Part shown: piece after piece, positions 56,359 to 64,000 of the stretch
How the letters are laid out: every line of letters starts with the position of its first letter
How positions within the stretch are numbered: the first letter of the stretch is position 1
DNA from: Mangrovicoccus algicola
GTDB lineage: Bacteria > Pseudomonadota > Alphaproteobacteria > Rhodobacterales > Rhodobacteraceae
Direction: 5' to 3'
Assembly: GCF_014903745.1 (NCBI RefSeq)
Contig: NZ_JACVXA010000006.1
Span: 1 to 64,000 of the forward strand
DNA length: 64,000 nt
The notes under the pieces: generated by a model
Told to the model about the DNA's origin: nothing
Databases searched by the model: none
What the model saw: only the letters and a program-made list of their open reading frames with translations
Translations under genes and position numbers: made by a program

Positions 56359-56439
56359 ATCCCGCCCTGCCAGGCGACCATCGCGCGCTCCGCCCCGGCG
56401 GGGCCCGCAGCAACGACACGCGGCAAAGCCCGTCCCTGC

Positions 56440-58791
56440 TCAATGCATCCGGTTGGCGAATTGCGCCTGCACGGTTCTGGTCAGGTCATTGAGCGAGAAG
56501 GGTTTCGGCAGGAAGACCGAGTTCGGGATGCGGCTCTTGTGGTCGGCCAGGGCATCCTCCGCATAGCCGGACACGAAAACGACCCGGGTGTCCGGCCGCG
56601 TCCTGAGGGCCTGGGTCACCCAGCTGGGCCCGTCCATGCCGGGCATGACCACATCCGTGACGAAGACATCGACTTCCAGGTCGTCATCCGACAGGGTCTC
56701 CAGCGCCTCCTCGGCATTTTCCGCCTCCAGCACCGTGTAGCCGCGCAGACGCAGCGCCCGCGAGGCAAAGGCGCGCACGGGTGCTTCATCCTCCACCAGC
56801 AGCACGACGCCTTCCGCCTGGATCGCCTGTTCCTGCACGTCGGGCAGGGACGGCTCCGCCGGGGCGGGGTCGCGCGGCACATAGGCCGGGAAATACAGGA
56901 TGAAGCTGGTGCCGCGGCCCAGTTCGCTTTCCACGAAGATGAAGCCGCCGGTCTGCTTGACGATCCCGTAAGCGGTCGACAGGCCCAGGCCGGTGCCCTC
57001 GCCCGTGCGCTTGGTGGTATAGAAGGGTTCGAAGACCTTGGTCATCTTGTCCGGCGAGATCCCGACGCCGTGATCCATCACCTTCACCACCGAATAATCC
57101 CCCGCCGGGATGGCTGCGCGGTTGCGGCGAAGCTCGCGATCGAGCGTCTGGGCCTCGGTCTCGATGGTGATGCGGCCGCCGTCAGGCATGGCATCGCGCG
57201 AATTCACCACCAGGTTCATGATGACCTGTTCCAGCTGGCGCTTGTCGGCCCGGATGGGCGCGAGGTTCGGATCGTGCATCAGCTTCAGCGTGATCTTCTC
57301 GCCGACGAGCCGGTTCAGCAGATGCGTCAGCTCCGACAGGGTATCGCGCAGGTCGACCACCTCGGGCTGGAGCGTCTGCTTGCGCGAGAAGGCGAGCAGC
57401 TGCCCGACCAGCGAGGCGGCGCGGTTGGTGTTCTGATGGATCTGGACGAGATCGGCATATTCCGGATCGCCCTGCTCATGCCGCAGCAGCAGCAGGTCGC
57501 AATGGCCCGAAATCGCGGTCAGCAAGTTGTTGAAATCATGCGCCACGCCACCGGCAAGCTGACCGATGGCCTGCATCTTCTGGCTCTGGACGAACTGCGC
57601 CTCCAGGGTCTTCAGCTCGGTCGCGTCATTGAGCACGGCGATCAGATCCGCCTGTTCCCGGTCCGGCAGAGGCTTGAGCGTGACCTGGACGAAGACATCC
57701 TTGGTCTGCTTGGTCACCTGCAGGAATTCCGACCGGTTCAGCCCGCGGCCCTCGACCGCATCCTGCAGCCAGTCCGTCACCGAGCGGCCGAGACCGGAAA
57801 CCAGTTCCGGCAACCGGCGCCCCGGCGGAATCTCGTCCTCCAGCAAGTCGCGCGCGCCGCGATTGGCCAGCAGGATCTCGCCGTTTCCGTCAAGTTTCAA
57901 AAGCGGCACCGGCAGGGTCTCGAACAGCCGGGGGTCGTCCGCTCCGCCGGAAGCGAGCGGCAGAAGATAGACATCCCGGCCGATCGTCGTGTCATGGAAG
58001 AAGACCTGCATCAGGCAGGGGCCAAGGGCGGTCTGCACCATCTGGGATCCGCCCGAGACCTGGGGCAGCTCCGCCATGACCTGTTCCAGCCGCGACGCCT
58101 CCCTGTCCAGGAGGACCTGCATCGCGCGGTTGCGGCAGATCACCAGCCCGGAGGCCGAAAGCCGCATCATGGCGATGTCGAGCGTATCGAAATCGGGCGG
58201 CTGCTGCGCCGAGCTTTCCTCGATCCGCCACAGGAACCGGTCATCATCGGCCCGCAGCACCGACAGATTGACGATCCGCCCGATCGCGGCCCGGGTCTCG
58301 CGGGCATGTCCCTGCTGCGCGGCCCGCGACAGCAGATCGGCGGCCAGCCGGGCATGATCGGCCACGATCTCGCGCAGGAGCGGCGAGACGAGGCCCGAGG
58401 CCTCCTCCGGGAAGAACTTCCGCGCCTCCTCGTTGCGCCAGCGGATGCGCCCCGCCCCGTCGGTGGCGACGGCCGGGACCGGATCGCGCGCCAGCATCCT
58501 GCGCAACGTGCCATCGACCTCGGCGCGGAGACGCATCTGCAGCGCCGCGAGGCCCAGCACCGCCGCTGCCAGCGCCGCGAAGGTCACGGCCGCCGTCGCC
58601 GCCAGCATCCATTCGGGGCGGGGAAACAGCCAGGCCGCGGTCGCGAGAAGCACGAGCGCCAGCAGCAGAAGCGGCCGCGCCCCGCCGCGGAACCGCAGGC
58701 AGGCCCGCCGAAGCGGCGCGGGGATCTCCAGGGACGTGACGCTCAACACAGCCTCCGTGGCCGAATCCGATGCCCCAGTTAGGCGCACCAT
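56440..58791 (-). CDS. cckA: Hybrid sensor histidine kinase CckA
   Basis: A 783-residue membrane kinase at the top of the CtrA relay. Two hydrophobic helices lie near residues 42-57 and 62-85. PAS-like domains follow (about 100-210 and 280-390), then the dimerisation and phosphoacceptor part with His418 in GGVAHDFNNLLTAISGH. The ATPase domain has NLVVNSRDAMP (N box), DHGVGI (G1) and GEGTGLGLSTAYG (G2). The C-terminal receiver has the phosphoacceptor Asp713 in FVTDVVMPGMDG. It phosphorylates ChpT, encoded at 31 kb. The start is uncertain: the ATG at 58791 lacks a ribosome site, whereas a TTG at 58746 has GGAGG 5 bases upstream. Confidence 0.93.
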   Translation of the reverse strand: MVRLTGASDSATEAVLSVTSLEIPAPLRRACLRFRGGARPLLLLALVLLATAAWLFPRPEWMLAATAAVTFAALAAAVLGLAALQMRLRAEVDGTLRRMLARDPVPAVATDGAGRIRWRNEEARKFFPEEASGLVSPLLREIVADHARLAADLLSRAAQQGHARETRAAIGRIVNLSVLRADDDRFLWRIEESSAQQPPDFDTLDIAMMRLSASGLVICRNRAMQVLLDREASRLEQVMAELPQVSGGSQMVQTALGPCLMQVFFHDTTIGRDVYLLPLASGGADDPRLFETLPVPLLKLDGNGEILLANRGARDLLEDEIPPGRRLPELVSGLGRSVTDWLQDAVEGRGLNRSEFLQVTKQTKDVFVQVTLKPLPDREQADLIAVLNDATELKTLEAQFVQSQKMQAIGQLAGGVAHDFNNLLTAISGHCDLLLLRHEQGDPEYADLVQIHQNTNRAASLVGQLLAFSRKQTLQPEVVDLRDTLSELTHLLNRLVGEKITLKLMHDPNLAPIRADKRQLEQVIMNLVVNSRDAMPDGGRITIETEAQTLDRELRRNRAAIPAGDYSVVKVMDHGVGISPDKMTKVFEPFYTTKRTGEGTGLGLSTAYGIVKQTGGFIFVESELGRGTSFILYFPAYVPRDPAPAEPSLPDVQEQAIQAEGVVLLVEDEAPVRAFASRALRLRGYTVLEAENAEEALETLSDDDLEVDVFVTDVVMPGMDGPSWVTQALRTRPDTRVVFVSGYAEDALADHKSRIPNSVFLPKPFSLNDLTRTVQAQFANRMH

Positions 58792-58794
58792 TGG

Positions 58795-58809
58795 TTAAGC
58801 GCATCTTAC
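58795..58809 (-). promoter_or_regulatory. CtrA-like half-site pair upstream of cckA
   Basis: On the minus strand GTAA-N7-TTAA(CC) fits the CtrA consensus TTAA-N7-TTAA with one mismatch. A further TTAACC half-site lies at 58834-58829. If translation starts at the TTG at 58746, the box is about 50 bases upstream, a natural promoter position. It would place cckA under feedback by the regulator it activates. Confidence 0.4.
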
Positions 58810-58855
58810 GGAAACTCTGGCCGGGAAAGGTTAACGGAACCCGGATGAGCGGAAT

Positions 58856-60019
58856 TCAGGCCGTCCTGCGGAAGACCGAGACGAAATAGCCGTCCGCCAG
58901 GGCATCGGGCAGCCGCGTGCAGGCGGATTGCGCCGCGAAGTCCGGATGCCGGGCCAGGAAGGCCTCTGCCTGATCCTCGTTCTCCCCGCGCAGCAGCGAG
59001 CAGGTCGCCTGCACCAGATATCCGCCGGGGCGCACCAGCTGCGCCGCCCGGTCGAGGATCTGCGCCTGCAGGGCGATCGTCTCCTCCAGGTCCTGCGGGG
59101 TCAGGCGCCATTTGGCATCCGGGGCCCGCCGCCAGGTGCCGCTGCCGCTGCAGGGCACATCGGCCAGAACCGTATCGCAGACCGGCAGCCGCCCGCCCGG
59201 CTGATGCAGCGCGACAGGGGTGCCGGCCCGCGCCGCGCGGGCGGGAAGATCGGCCATGCGCCGCGGCAGGCCGTCATGGGCATGGAACTCCCCGGCGACC
59301 CGCGCCGCCACGGCCAGGACCTTGCCGCCGCCGCCCGCGCAGTAATCCAGCAGCGACTGCCCCGGCTCCAGCGGCACCTGATCCGCGACCCATTGCGAGC
59401 CGGGATCCTGCATCTCGAACAGCCCGTCATGGTATTCGGCCGTCTGCACCAGCCCGCGCGGCCGGCCGGGCGCCACCAGCGCCGAAGGGCTGCGCGGATC
59501 GGGACGGGTCGCGATGCCCTGCGCCTCCAGCCGGGCCGCCAGGGCCTCGCGGGGGATGCGCCCCAGATGCACGCGGATCCCGGCCGGGGCCGCATCGCGC
59601 TGGATCTCCCAGGCGGCGCGGATCGCGGCATCCTGCGCCGCGCCCGACAGGTCCCACAGCCAGTCCGGGCAATCCGCCGCCTCGGCCCCCGCCCGGGGCG
59701 GGCGGCCCTCCGCGGCCTCGGCCGCGGAAAGCGGCGCCGGAGCATGGCCCTGCCCGGTGAAGACCGCCGCCGGATCGGTCCCGGCCGCGCGCAGCAAGCC
59801 CAGGATCAGCCCGCGCCCGCTCAGCGCCCCCCCCGTCGCGGCAAGGCTGCGCCGGCGGCGCAGCGCATCGAAGACATGGTCGCGGATGGCGGCGCGATCC
59901 TTCGAGCCGGCGAAGCGGCTGGAGCGGGCCCAGCCGGTCAGCACCTTTTCGGCCGGTTCCCCGGCCAGCACCCGGTCGAGGATCCCGATGGCGGCGGCAA
60001 GGCGGGCTTCTGGGGTCAC
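58856..60019 (-). CDS. RsmB-like RNA (cytosine-5-)-methyltransferase
   Basis: A 387-residue NOL1/NOP2/Sun-type methyltransferase that makes m5C in RNA. An N-terminal NusB-like helical part (1-75, LDRVLAGEPAEKVLTGWARSS) precedes the SAM fold (DYCAGGGGKVLAVAAR near 225). Both catalytic cysteines are present: Cys290 in DVPCSGSGTW and Cys340 in QATCSLLRGEN. The most likely target is 16S rRNA, as for RsmB (C967), but the family also contains tRNA enzymes. The length is below E. coli RsmB (429). It follows tsf on the minus strand after a strong terminator. Confidence 0.88.
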   Translation of the reverse strand: MTPEARLAAAIGILDRVLAGEPAEKVLTGWARSSRFAGSKDRAAIRDHVFDALRRRRSLAATGGALSGRGLILGLLRAAGTDPAAVFTGQGHAPAPLSAAEAAEGRPPRAGAEAADCPDWLWDLSGAAQDAAIRAAWEIQRDAAPAGIRVHLGRIPREALAARLEAQGIATRPDPRSPSALVAPGRPRGLVQTAEYHDGLFEMQDPGSQWVADQVPLEPGQSLLDYCAGGGGKVLAVAARVAGEFHAHDGLPRRMADLPARAARAGTPVALHQPGGRLPVCDTVLADVPCSGSGTWRRAPDAKWRLTPQDLEETIALQAQILDRAAQLVRPGGYLVQATCSLLRGENEDQAEAFLARHPDFAAQSACTRLPDALADGYFVSVFRRTA

Positions 60020-60041
60020 GGGCAGGTCCTTTCAGGGCAAG

Positions 60042-60076
60042 AAAAAGGGCCGGAGCCGCGTCAGCGGTTCCGGCCC
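60042..60076 (-). terminator. Terminator of rpsB-tsf
   Basis: On the minus strand GGGCCGGAACCGC pairs with GCGGCTCCGGCCC (one A-C mismatch) around TGAC and is followed by five Ts. It lies 20 bases past the tsf stop. Confidence 0.85.
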
Positions 60077-60096
60077 CCCGATAGCGTCAGGACGGA

Positions 60097-60972
60097 TCAG
60101 CCCTGGGCAGCCTTGGCGACTTCGGCGGCGAAGTCTTCCTCGACCTTCTCGATGCCTTCGCCGACCTCGATGCGGGCAAAGCCGGTCACTTCGACGCCCG
60201 CTTCCTTGGCGGCCGCGCCGACGGTCAGGTCGGGATTGATGACGAAGGCCTGGTTCAGCAGCGTGACCTCGGAGAAGAATTTCTTCATCCGGCCCTCGAT
60301 CATCTTCTCGATGACCGCTTCGGGCTTGCCGGATTCACGGGCCTGCTCGGTCAGCACGGTCTTCTCGCGCTCCACCAGCTCCGGGTTGATATCGGCCTCG
60401 GAGAGCGATGCGGGGTTGATCGCGGCGACATGCATGGCGACCTGGCGGCCGAAGGCCTCGTTCTCGCCCGACAGCGCGACCAGCACGCCGATCTTGCCCA
60501 TGCCGTCGGCCGCGGCATTGTGCACGTAGGAGACGACGGAGGCGCCTTCCAGGGCAGCCATGCGGCGCAGGGTCATGTTCTCGCCGATGGTGGCGATCTT
60601 GTCGGTCAGCGTCGCCTCGACGGACTTGCCGCCCAGATCGGCCGCGTTCAGCGCCTCGACATCCGACACGTTCAGCGCCGCGACGGAGATCGCCTTGACC
60701 ATGGACTGGAACTCGGCGTTCTTGGCGACGAAGTCGGTTTCGGAGTTCACCTCGACGGCGACGCCCTTGCCGCCCTCGACGGCGACGGCGACCAGGCCCT
60801 CGGCGGCGGTGCGGCCGGATTTCTTGGCGGCCTTGGCCAGACCCTTGGTGCGAAGCCAGTCAACCGCGGCTTCCATGTCGCCATCGGTCTCGGTCAGCGC
60901 CTTCTTGGCGTCCATCATGCCGGCGCCGGTCTTGTCGCGAAGTTCCTTCACCAGTGCTGCGGTAATCGCCAT
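60097..60972 (-). CDS. tsf: Elongation factor Ts
   Basis: A 291-residue guanine nucleotide exchange factor for EF-Tu. The UBA-like N-terminus ([21 protein letters not shown]) and the TDFVAKN motif in [15 protein letters not shown] are diagnostic. Length is typical. It follows rpsB, the usual order, with a hairpin in the 93-base gap. Confidence 0.98.
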   Translation of the reverse strand: MAITAALVKELRDKTGAGMMDAKKALTETDGDMEAAVDWLRTKGLAKAAKKSGRTAAEGLVAVAVEGGKGVAVEVNSETDFVAKNAEFQSMVKAISVAALNVSDVEALNAADLGGKSVEATLTDKIATIGENMTLRRMAALEGASVVSYVHNAAADGMGKIGVLVALSGENEAFGRQVAMHVAAINPASLSEADINPELVEREKTVLTEQARESGKPEAVIEKMIEGRMKKFFSEVTLLNQAFVINPDLTVGAAAKEAGVEVTGFARIEVGEGIEKVEEDFAAEVAKAAQG

Positions 60973-61037
60973 GGTGCTCTCCTCGTTTTCGTCTGGATCC
61001 CCTGCGGAGCTATCCGCGGGTCATGTCAATCGTGTAA

Positions 61038-61058
61038 CGGGGGCCGCCAGGGCCCCCG
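61038..61058 (-). other. Hairpin in the rpsB-tsf gap
   Basis: CGGGGGCC and GGCCCCCG form an 8-base GC stem with a five-base loop, just past the rpsB stop. TTACACG follows on the minus strand, so there is no T-tract. It may set the ratio of rpsB to tsf messages or act as a processing site. Confidence 0.4.
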
Positions 61059-61065
61059 CGACGGA

Positions 61066-61854
61066 TCAGCCCTGGGCCGGTTCTTCGGCCAGCGCCGGCT
61101 CTTCGGCCGCGCCCAGGTCTTCCTCGGCCAGTTCCTCGAACTCGCCCAGATCGATGCCTGCCGCGCCCATCTGCGCGGTCATGCCGTCCAGCGCGGCACG
61201 CGCGACCAGGTCGCAATACAGGCCGATGGCGCGCGCCGCGTCATCGTTGCCGGGGATGACATAGTCGACGCCCTCGGGCGAGCAGTTGGTGTCGACGACC
61301 GCGACGACCGGGATGCCCAGCTTCTTGGCCTCGAGGATGGCCAGGTCCTCTTTCTTGACGTCGATGATGAACAGCATGTCCGGCACGCCGCCCATTTCGC
61401 GGATCCCGCCCAGCGAGGCCTGCAGCTTGGTCTGCTCGCGCTCCATGGAGAGGCGCTCGCGCTTGGTCAGGCCCTCGGCGCCGACGGCCATCTGCTCGTC
61501 GATGGCCTTCAGGCGGTTGATCGACTGGGAGACGGTCTTCCAGTTGGTCAGCGTGCCGCCCAGCCAGCGGTGGTTCATGTAGTACTGCGCGCATTTCTCC
61601 GCGGCATCGGCGATCGGCTTCTGCGCCTGGCGCTTGGTGCCGACGAACAGCACGCGGCCGCCCTTGGCGACGGTTTCCTTGACGGCCTGCAGAGCGGCGT
61701 CCAGCATCGGGACGGTCTGGGTGAGGTCGAGGATGTGGATGCCGTTGCGTTCACCGTAGATGAATTCCTGCATCCGCGGGTTCCAGCGCTGCGTCTGGTG
61801 CCCGAAGTGGACGCCAGCTTCCAGCAGCTGGCGCATGGTGAAATCTACGCTCAT
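61066..61854 (-). CDS. rpsB: 30S ribosomal protein S2
   Basis: A 262-residue ribosomal protein with the family start [22 protein letters not shown] and the motifs [28 protein letters not shown] and [23 protein letters not shown]. An acidic C-terminal tail is common in Alphaproteobacteria. GGAAAGGACAGGAC serves as ribosome site. It leads the rpsB-tsf operon. Confidence 0.98.
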   Translation of the reverse strand: MSVDFTMRQLLEAGVHFGHQTQRWNPRMQEFIYGERNGIHILDLTQTVPMLDAALQAVKETVAKGGRVLFVGTKRQAQKPIADAAEKCAQYYMNHRWLGGTLTNWKTVSQSINRLKAIDEQMAVGAEGLTKRERLSMEREQTKLQASLGGIREMGGVPDMLFIIDVKKEDLAILEAKKLGIPVVAVVDTNCSPEGVDYVIPGNDDAARAIGLYCDLVARAALDGMTAQMGAAGIDLGEFEELAEEDLGAAEEPALAEEPAQG

Positions 61855-62165
61855 GTCCTGTCCTTTCCGGTTTGAGCCTTGGCAGGGTCTTTGAGGGGCG
61901 GATGCCCCAACCGGTGGACCTGACGGGGATGTCTCCCCCGAAAGGCCCGGACCCTGCCTGCGAGATGGACGCGCCTATAGAGCCTTCCGGCGCCGGACGC
62001 AAGCACCATCGCCGCGGCCGCGTCCGGCACGGGCGCCCGCGCCATCCCGCCCGGGCCCGCCGCCCCTTCCCGCGCTGACGCTTTGCGGGAACAATCGGCG
62101 GCAAAGCGCCGGAGCGCCGCAGGAAAGCCTTGCACCCGCGCGGCTGCGCGGCCAATGGATCGGCC
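61855..62165. other. Divergent intergenic region between rpsB and psuK, with the rpsB leader
   Basis: This 311-base gap contains the rpsB promoter at 61974-62002 and a leader of about 110 bases. In the leader GGGGC and GCCCC form a small hairpin (61895-61908). No clear promoter is visible for psuK; the sequence before it is GC-rich. No other gene is evident. Confidence 0.45.
61974..62002 (-). promoter_or_regulatory. Candidate promoter of rpsB-tsf
   Basis: On the minus strand TTGCGT (62002-61997) and TATAGG (61979-61974) are 17 bases apart. It predicts a leader of roughly 110 bases before the rpsB start. Both boxes are good for a GC-rich alphaproteobacterial sigma-70 promoter. Confidence 0.55.
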
Positions 62166-63059
62166 ATGACCCCGAACAGACACATCCTTTGCATCGGCTC
62201 GGCGCTGTGGGACACGATCGGCCGTCACGAGCAGGTGATGGAGGCCGGCCAGGACCGTCCCGGCCGCATCCGCCGCGTCCCCGGGGGCGTCGCGCTGAAC
62301 ATCGCCATGGCGCTGGCCCGGCTGGGCATGGCGCCCCAGGTGCTGACCGTGCTGGGCACCGATGCGGAGGGCGACACGCTGGCCGCGGCCTGCGCGCGCC
62401 GGGGCGTCGACCTGGCGCTGGCGCTGCGGCGCGCGGACCTTCCCACGGATGCCTACATGGCCGTCGAGGGGGCGAACGGGCTGATCGCCGCCATTGCCGA
62501 CGCGCATTCGCTGGAAGCGGCGGGCGACGCCATCCTCGCGCCGCTGGAGGACGGTCGGCTGGGCAGCCCGGCCTTTCCCTATGGCGGGACCATCGCGCTG
62601 GACGGCAACCTGACCGCCGCGCTCTTGGGCGTGATCGCGGCCAGCCCCCTCTTCGCCGCCGCCGACCTGCGCATCGCGCCTGCCAGCCCCGGCAAGGCCG
62701 ACCGGCTCACCGCCTTTCTCGCGGGGGGGCGCGGCACGCTCTATGTCAACCGCGAGGAGGCGAACCTGCTGTCGGGCTGCAACGCCCCCGATGCCGGGGG
62801 CGCGGCGCGCGCGCTGCTGAAGGCCGGGGCGGAACGCTGCATCGTCACCGACGGGATCGGCGAGGCTGTGGACCTGTCGGCGACCAACTGCTACCGCGCC
62901 ACCCCGCCGCTGGTGGAGCCCCGCCGCGTCACCGGCGCGGGCGACACGCTGATGGCGGTGCATATCGCCGCCGAACTTCAGGGCATGGGCCGCGGCGAGG
63001 CCCTGGCCCATGCCACGCAATCCGCCGCCCGTTACGTTGCCGGAGAGGACATCTCATGA
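62166..63059 (+). CDS. psuK: PfkB family kinase, probable pseudouridine kinase
   Basis: A 297-residue ribokinase-fold sugar kinase. Substrate-side GGVALNIAMALARLG (about 40-54) and the catalytic anion hole VTGAGDTLMA (Asp260 as base) are present. The coupled psuG gene (ATGA overlap) indicates that the substrate is pseudouridine, which is phosphorylated to pseudouridine 5'-phosphate. The start at 62166 gives the usual PfkB N-terminus; the frame is open upstream to 62130. A nucleoside kinase for another substrate is the alternative. Confidence 0.85.
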   Translation: MTPNRHILCIGSALWDTIGRHEQVMEAGQDRPGRIRRVPGGVALNIAMALARLGMAPQVLTVLGTDAEGDTLAAACARRGVDLALALRRADLPTDAYMAVEGANGLIAAIADAHSLEAAGDAILAPLEDGRLGSPAFPYGGTIALDGNLTAALLGVIAASPLFAAADLRIAPASPGKADRLTAFLAGGRGTLYVNREEANLLSGCNAPDAGGAARALLKAGAERCIVTDGIGEAVDLSATNCYRATPPLVEPRRVTGAGDTLMAVHIAAELQGMGRGEALAHATQSAARYVAGEDIS

Positions 63060-63970
63060 CGCTCGAGATCCGCTATTCGTCCGAAGTCGCCGCCGCGCGC
63101 CAGTTCGGCGCGCCCGTCGTCGCCCTGGAAAGCACGATCATCACCCACGGGATGCCCTTCCCGCGCAACCTGGAAACCGCGCGCGCGGTGGAAAACGACA
63201 TCCGCCAGGCCGGGGCCGTGCCCGCCACGATCGCGGTGATCGACGGCGTGCTGCATGTCGGGCTGGACGGTCCCGCGCTGGAGGCGCTGGCGCAGCGCAG
63301 CGATGTCGCCAAGCTCAGCCGCGCCGACCTGGCGGTGGCGCTGTCCACCGGCGCCACGGGCGCGACCACGGTCGCCGCCACGATGATCGCGGCGCAGGCG
63401 GCGGGCATCGGGGTCTTCGCCACCGGCGGGATCGGCGGCGTGCATCGCGGCGCCGAGGAAAGCTTCGACATCTCCGCCGATCTGCAGGAACTGGCCCAGA
63501 CGCCGGTGACCGTGGTCTGCGCGGGGGCGAAGGCGATCCTGGACATTCCCAAGACGCTGGAGGTCCTGGAGACCCTGGGCGTGCCGGTGATCGCCTACGG
63601 GCAGGATGCCCTGCCCGCCTTCTGGTCGCGCGACAGCGGCCTGGCCGCGCCGCTGCGCATGGACGACCCCGCCGCCATTGCCGCCGCCGCGAAGATGCGC
63701 GCGGCGCTCGGCCTGCCCGGCGGGCAGCTGGTCGCCAACCCGGTGCCCCCGGCCGAGGAGATCCCGGCGGCGGAACTGCAGCCGGTGATCGCCCGGGCAA
63801 ATGACGAGGCCGCCGCGCAGGGCATCCAGGGAAAGGCCGTCACGCCCTTCCTGCTGGGCCGCATCCTCGAGCTCACCGGCGGCCGGTCGCTGGAGACGAA
63901 TATCGCGCTGGTGCGCAACAACGCCCGGCTGGCCGCGGCCATTGCCAAAGAATTCACCAGACAGGGCTGA
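63056..63970 (+). CDS. psuG: Pseudouridine-5'-phosphate glycosidase
   Basis: A 304-residue enzyme that splits pseudouridine 5'-phosphate into uracil and ribose 5-phosphate, breaking the unusual C-C glycosidic bond. Family motifs are VALESTIITHGMPFPRNLE, ATGGIGGVHRGAEESFDIS, the lysine-bearing CAGAKAILDIPKTLE and the C-terminal GRSLETNIALVRNNARLAA. Length matches E. coli PsuG (312). It is coupled to psuK. The gene is complete 30 bases before the window edge. Confidence 0.96.
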   Translation: MTLEIRYSSEVAAARQFGAPVVALESTIITHGMPFPRNLETARAVENDIRQAGAVPATIAVIDGVLHVGLDGPALEALAQRSDVAKLSRADLAVALSTGATGATTVAATMIAAQAAGIGVFATGGIGGVHRGAEESFDISADLQELAQTPVTVVCAGAKAILDIPKTLEVLETLGVPVIAYGQDALPAFWSRDSGLAAPLRMDDPAAIAAAAKMRAALGLPGGQLVANPVPPAEEIPAAELQPVIARANDEAAAQGIQGKAVTPFLLGRILELTGGRSLETNIALVRNNARLAAAIAKEFTRQG

Positions 63971-64000
63971 GCCCGCCGCGGCGGCGCCCCGCCCGCGCCG

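Overview
The window is about 64 kb of GC-rich chromosomal DNA from an alphaproteobacterium, most probably a member of the Rhodobacterales (Rhodobacteraceae/Paracoccaceae; a Paracoccus-, Rhodobacter- or Roseobacter-like organism). The pointers are the CtrA-phosphorelay genes cckA and chpT, the conserved block rplU-rpmA-GNAT-GNAT-obgE-proB-proA, the olsB-olsA ornithine-lipid pair, a DUF4167 protein, a VPLPA-CTERM protein, a small protein resembling the head-spike base protein of the Rhodobacter gene transfer agent, and a pccB/pccA/mutase block with a divergent PccR-type regulator. I see no insertion sequence, prophage, integrase, CRISPR array or rRNA operon. The region reads as core genome with a few accessory genes.

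Layout. 1-0.8 kb: the edge of an unknown gene and a degenerate ABC ATPase. 1.2-2.9 kb: a D,D-carboxypeptidase with a SPOR domain. 3.3-11.1 kb: one giant gene for a 2616-residue exoprotein that joins a 5'-nucleotidase, a choice-of-anchor I domain and an ExeM/NucH-type nuclease, closed by a strong terminator. 11.2-20.8 kb: riboflavin synthase, a Wza-like lipoprotein, DUF4167, prfA-prmC, DUF1499, mazG, an iron(III)-binding ABC protein behind an iron-box promoter, an AstE-like hydrolase and a BamE-like lipoprotein. 20.9-26.1 kb: yceD, rpmF-plsX-fabH (fatty acid start), ihfA, a long MerR-type regulator and tRNA-Pro(GGG).

26.2-31.5 kb: dcd-queF, a Mth938-like protein, a TauE permease, olsB-olsA, DUF3553 and chpT. 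31.6-37.1 kb: the proA/proB/obgE/GNAT/rpmA/rplU transcription unit on the minus strand. 37.1-43.2 kb: DUF2059, tRNA-Ser(CGA), DUF2189, ppx-rlmE and a ClC channel. 43.4-45.7 kb: ftsZ, outside a dcw cluster, and a convergent VPLPA-CTERM exoprotein with two inverted repeats upstream. 45.9-53.8 kb: the propionyl-CoA pathway (pccB, a small glycine-zipper lipoprotein, pccA, scpA) with pccR divergent and TTGCAAA-type boxes between pccR and pccB. 53.8-58.8 kb: a TPR-sulfotransferase, the spike-base-like gene and cckA. 58.9-64 kb: an RsmB-like methyltransferase, tsf, rpsB and the pseudouridine catabolic pair psuK-psuG.

How the genes work together. CckA phosphorylates ChpT, which passes phosphate to CtrA, so two of the three steps of that relay are encoded here. 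A CtrA-like half-site pair lies at the start of cckA, and the spike-base gene next to cckA belongs to a protein family (gene transfer agent structural proteins) whose expression depends on this relay in Rhodobacter. PccAB and ScpA convert propionyl-CoA to succinyl-CoA apart from the epimerase step, under a likely PccR switch. No fully new multi-gene system stands out. The best leads are the degenerate ABC ATPase, the orphan spike-base gene, the iron-box promoter, the giant exonuclease without an evident secretion signal, and the perfect inverted repeats between scpA and the VPLPA-CTERM gene.
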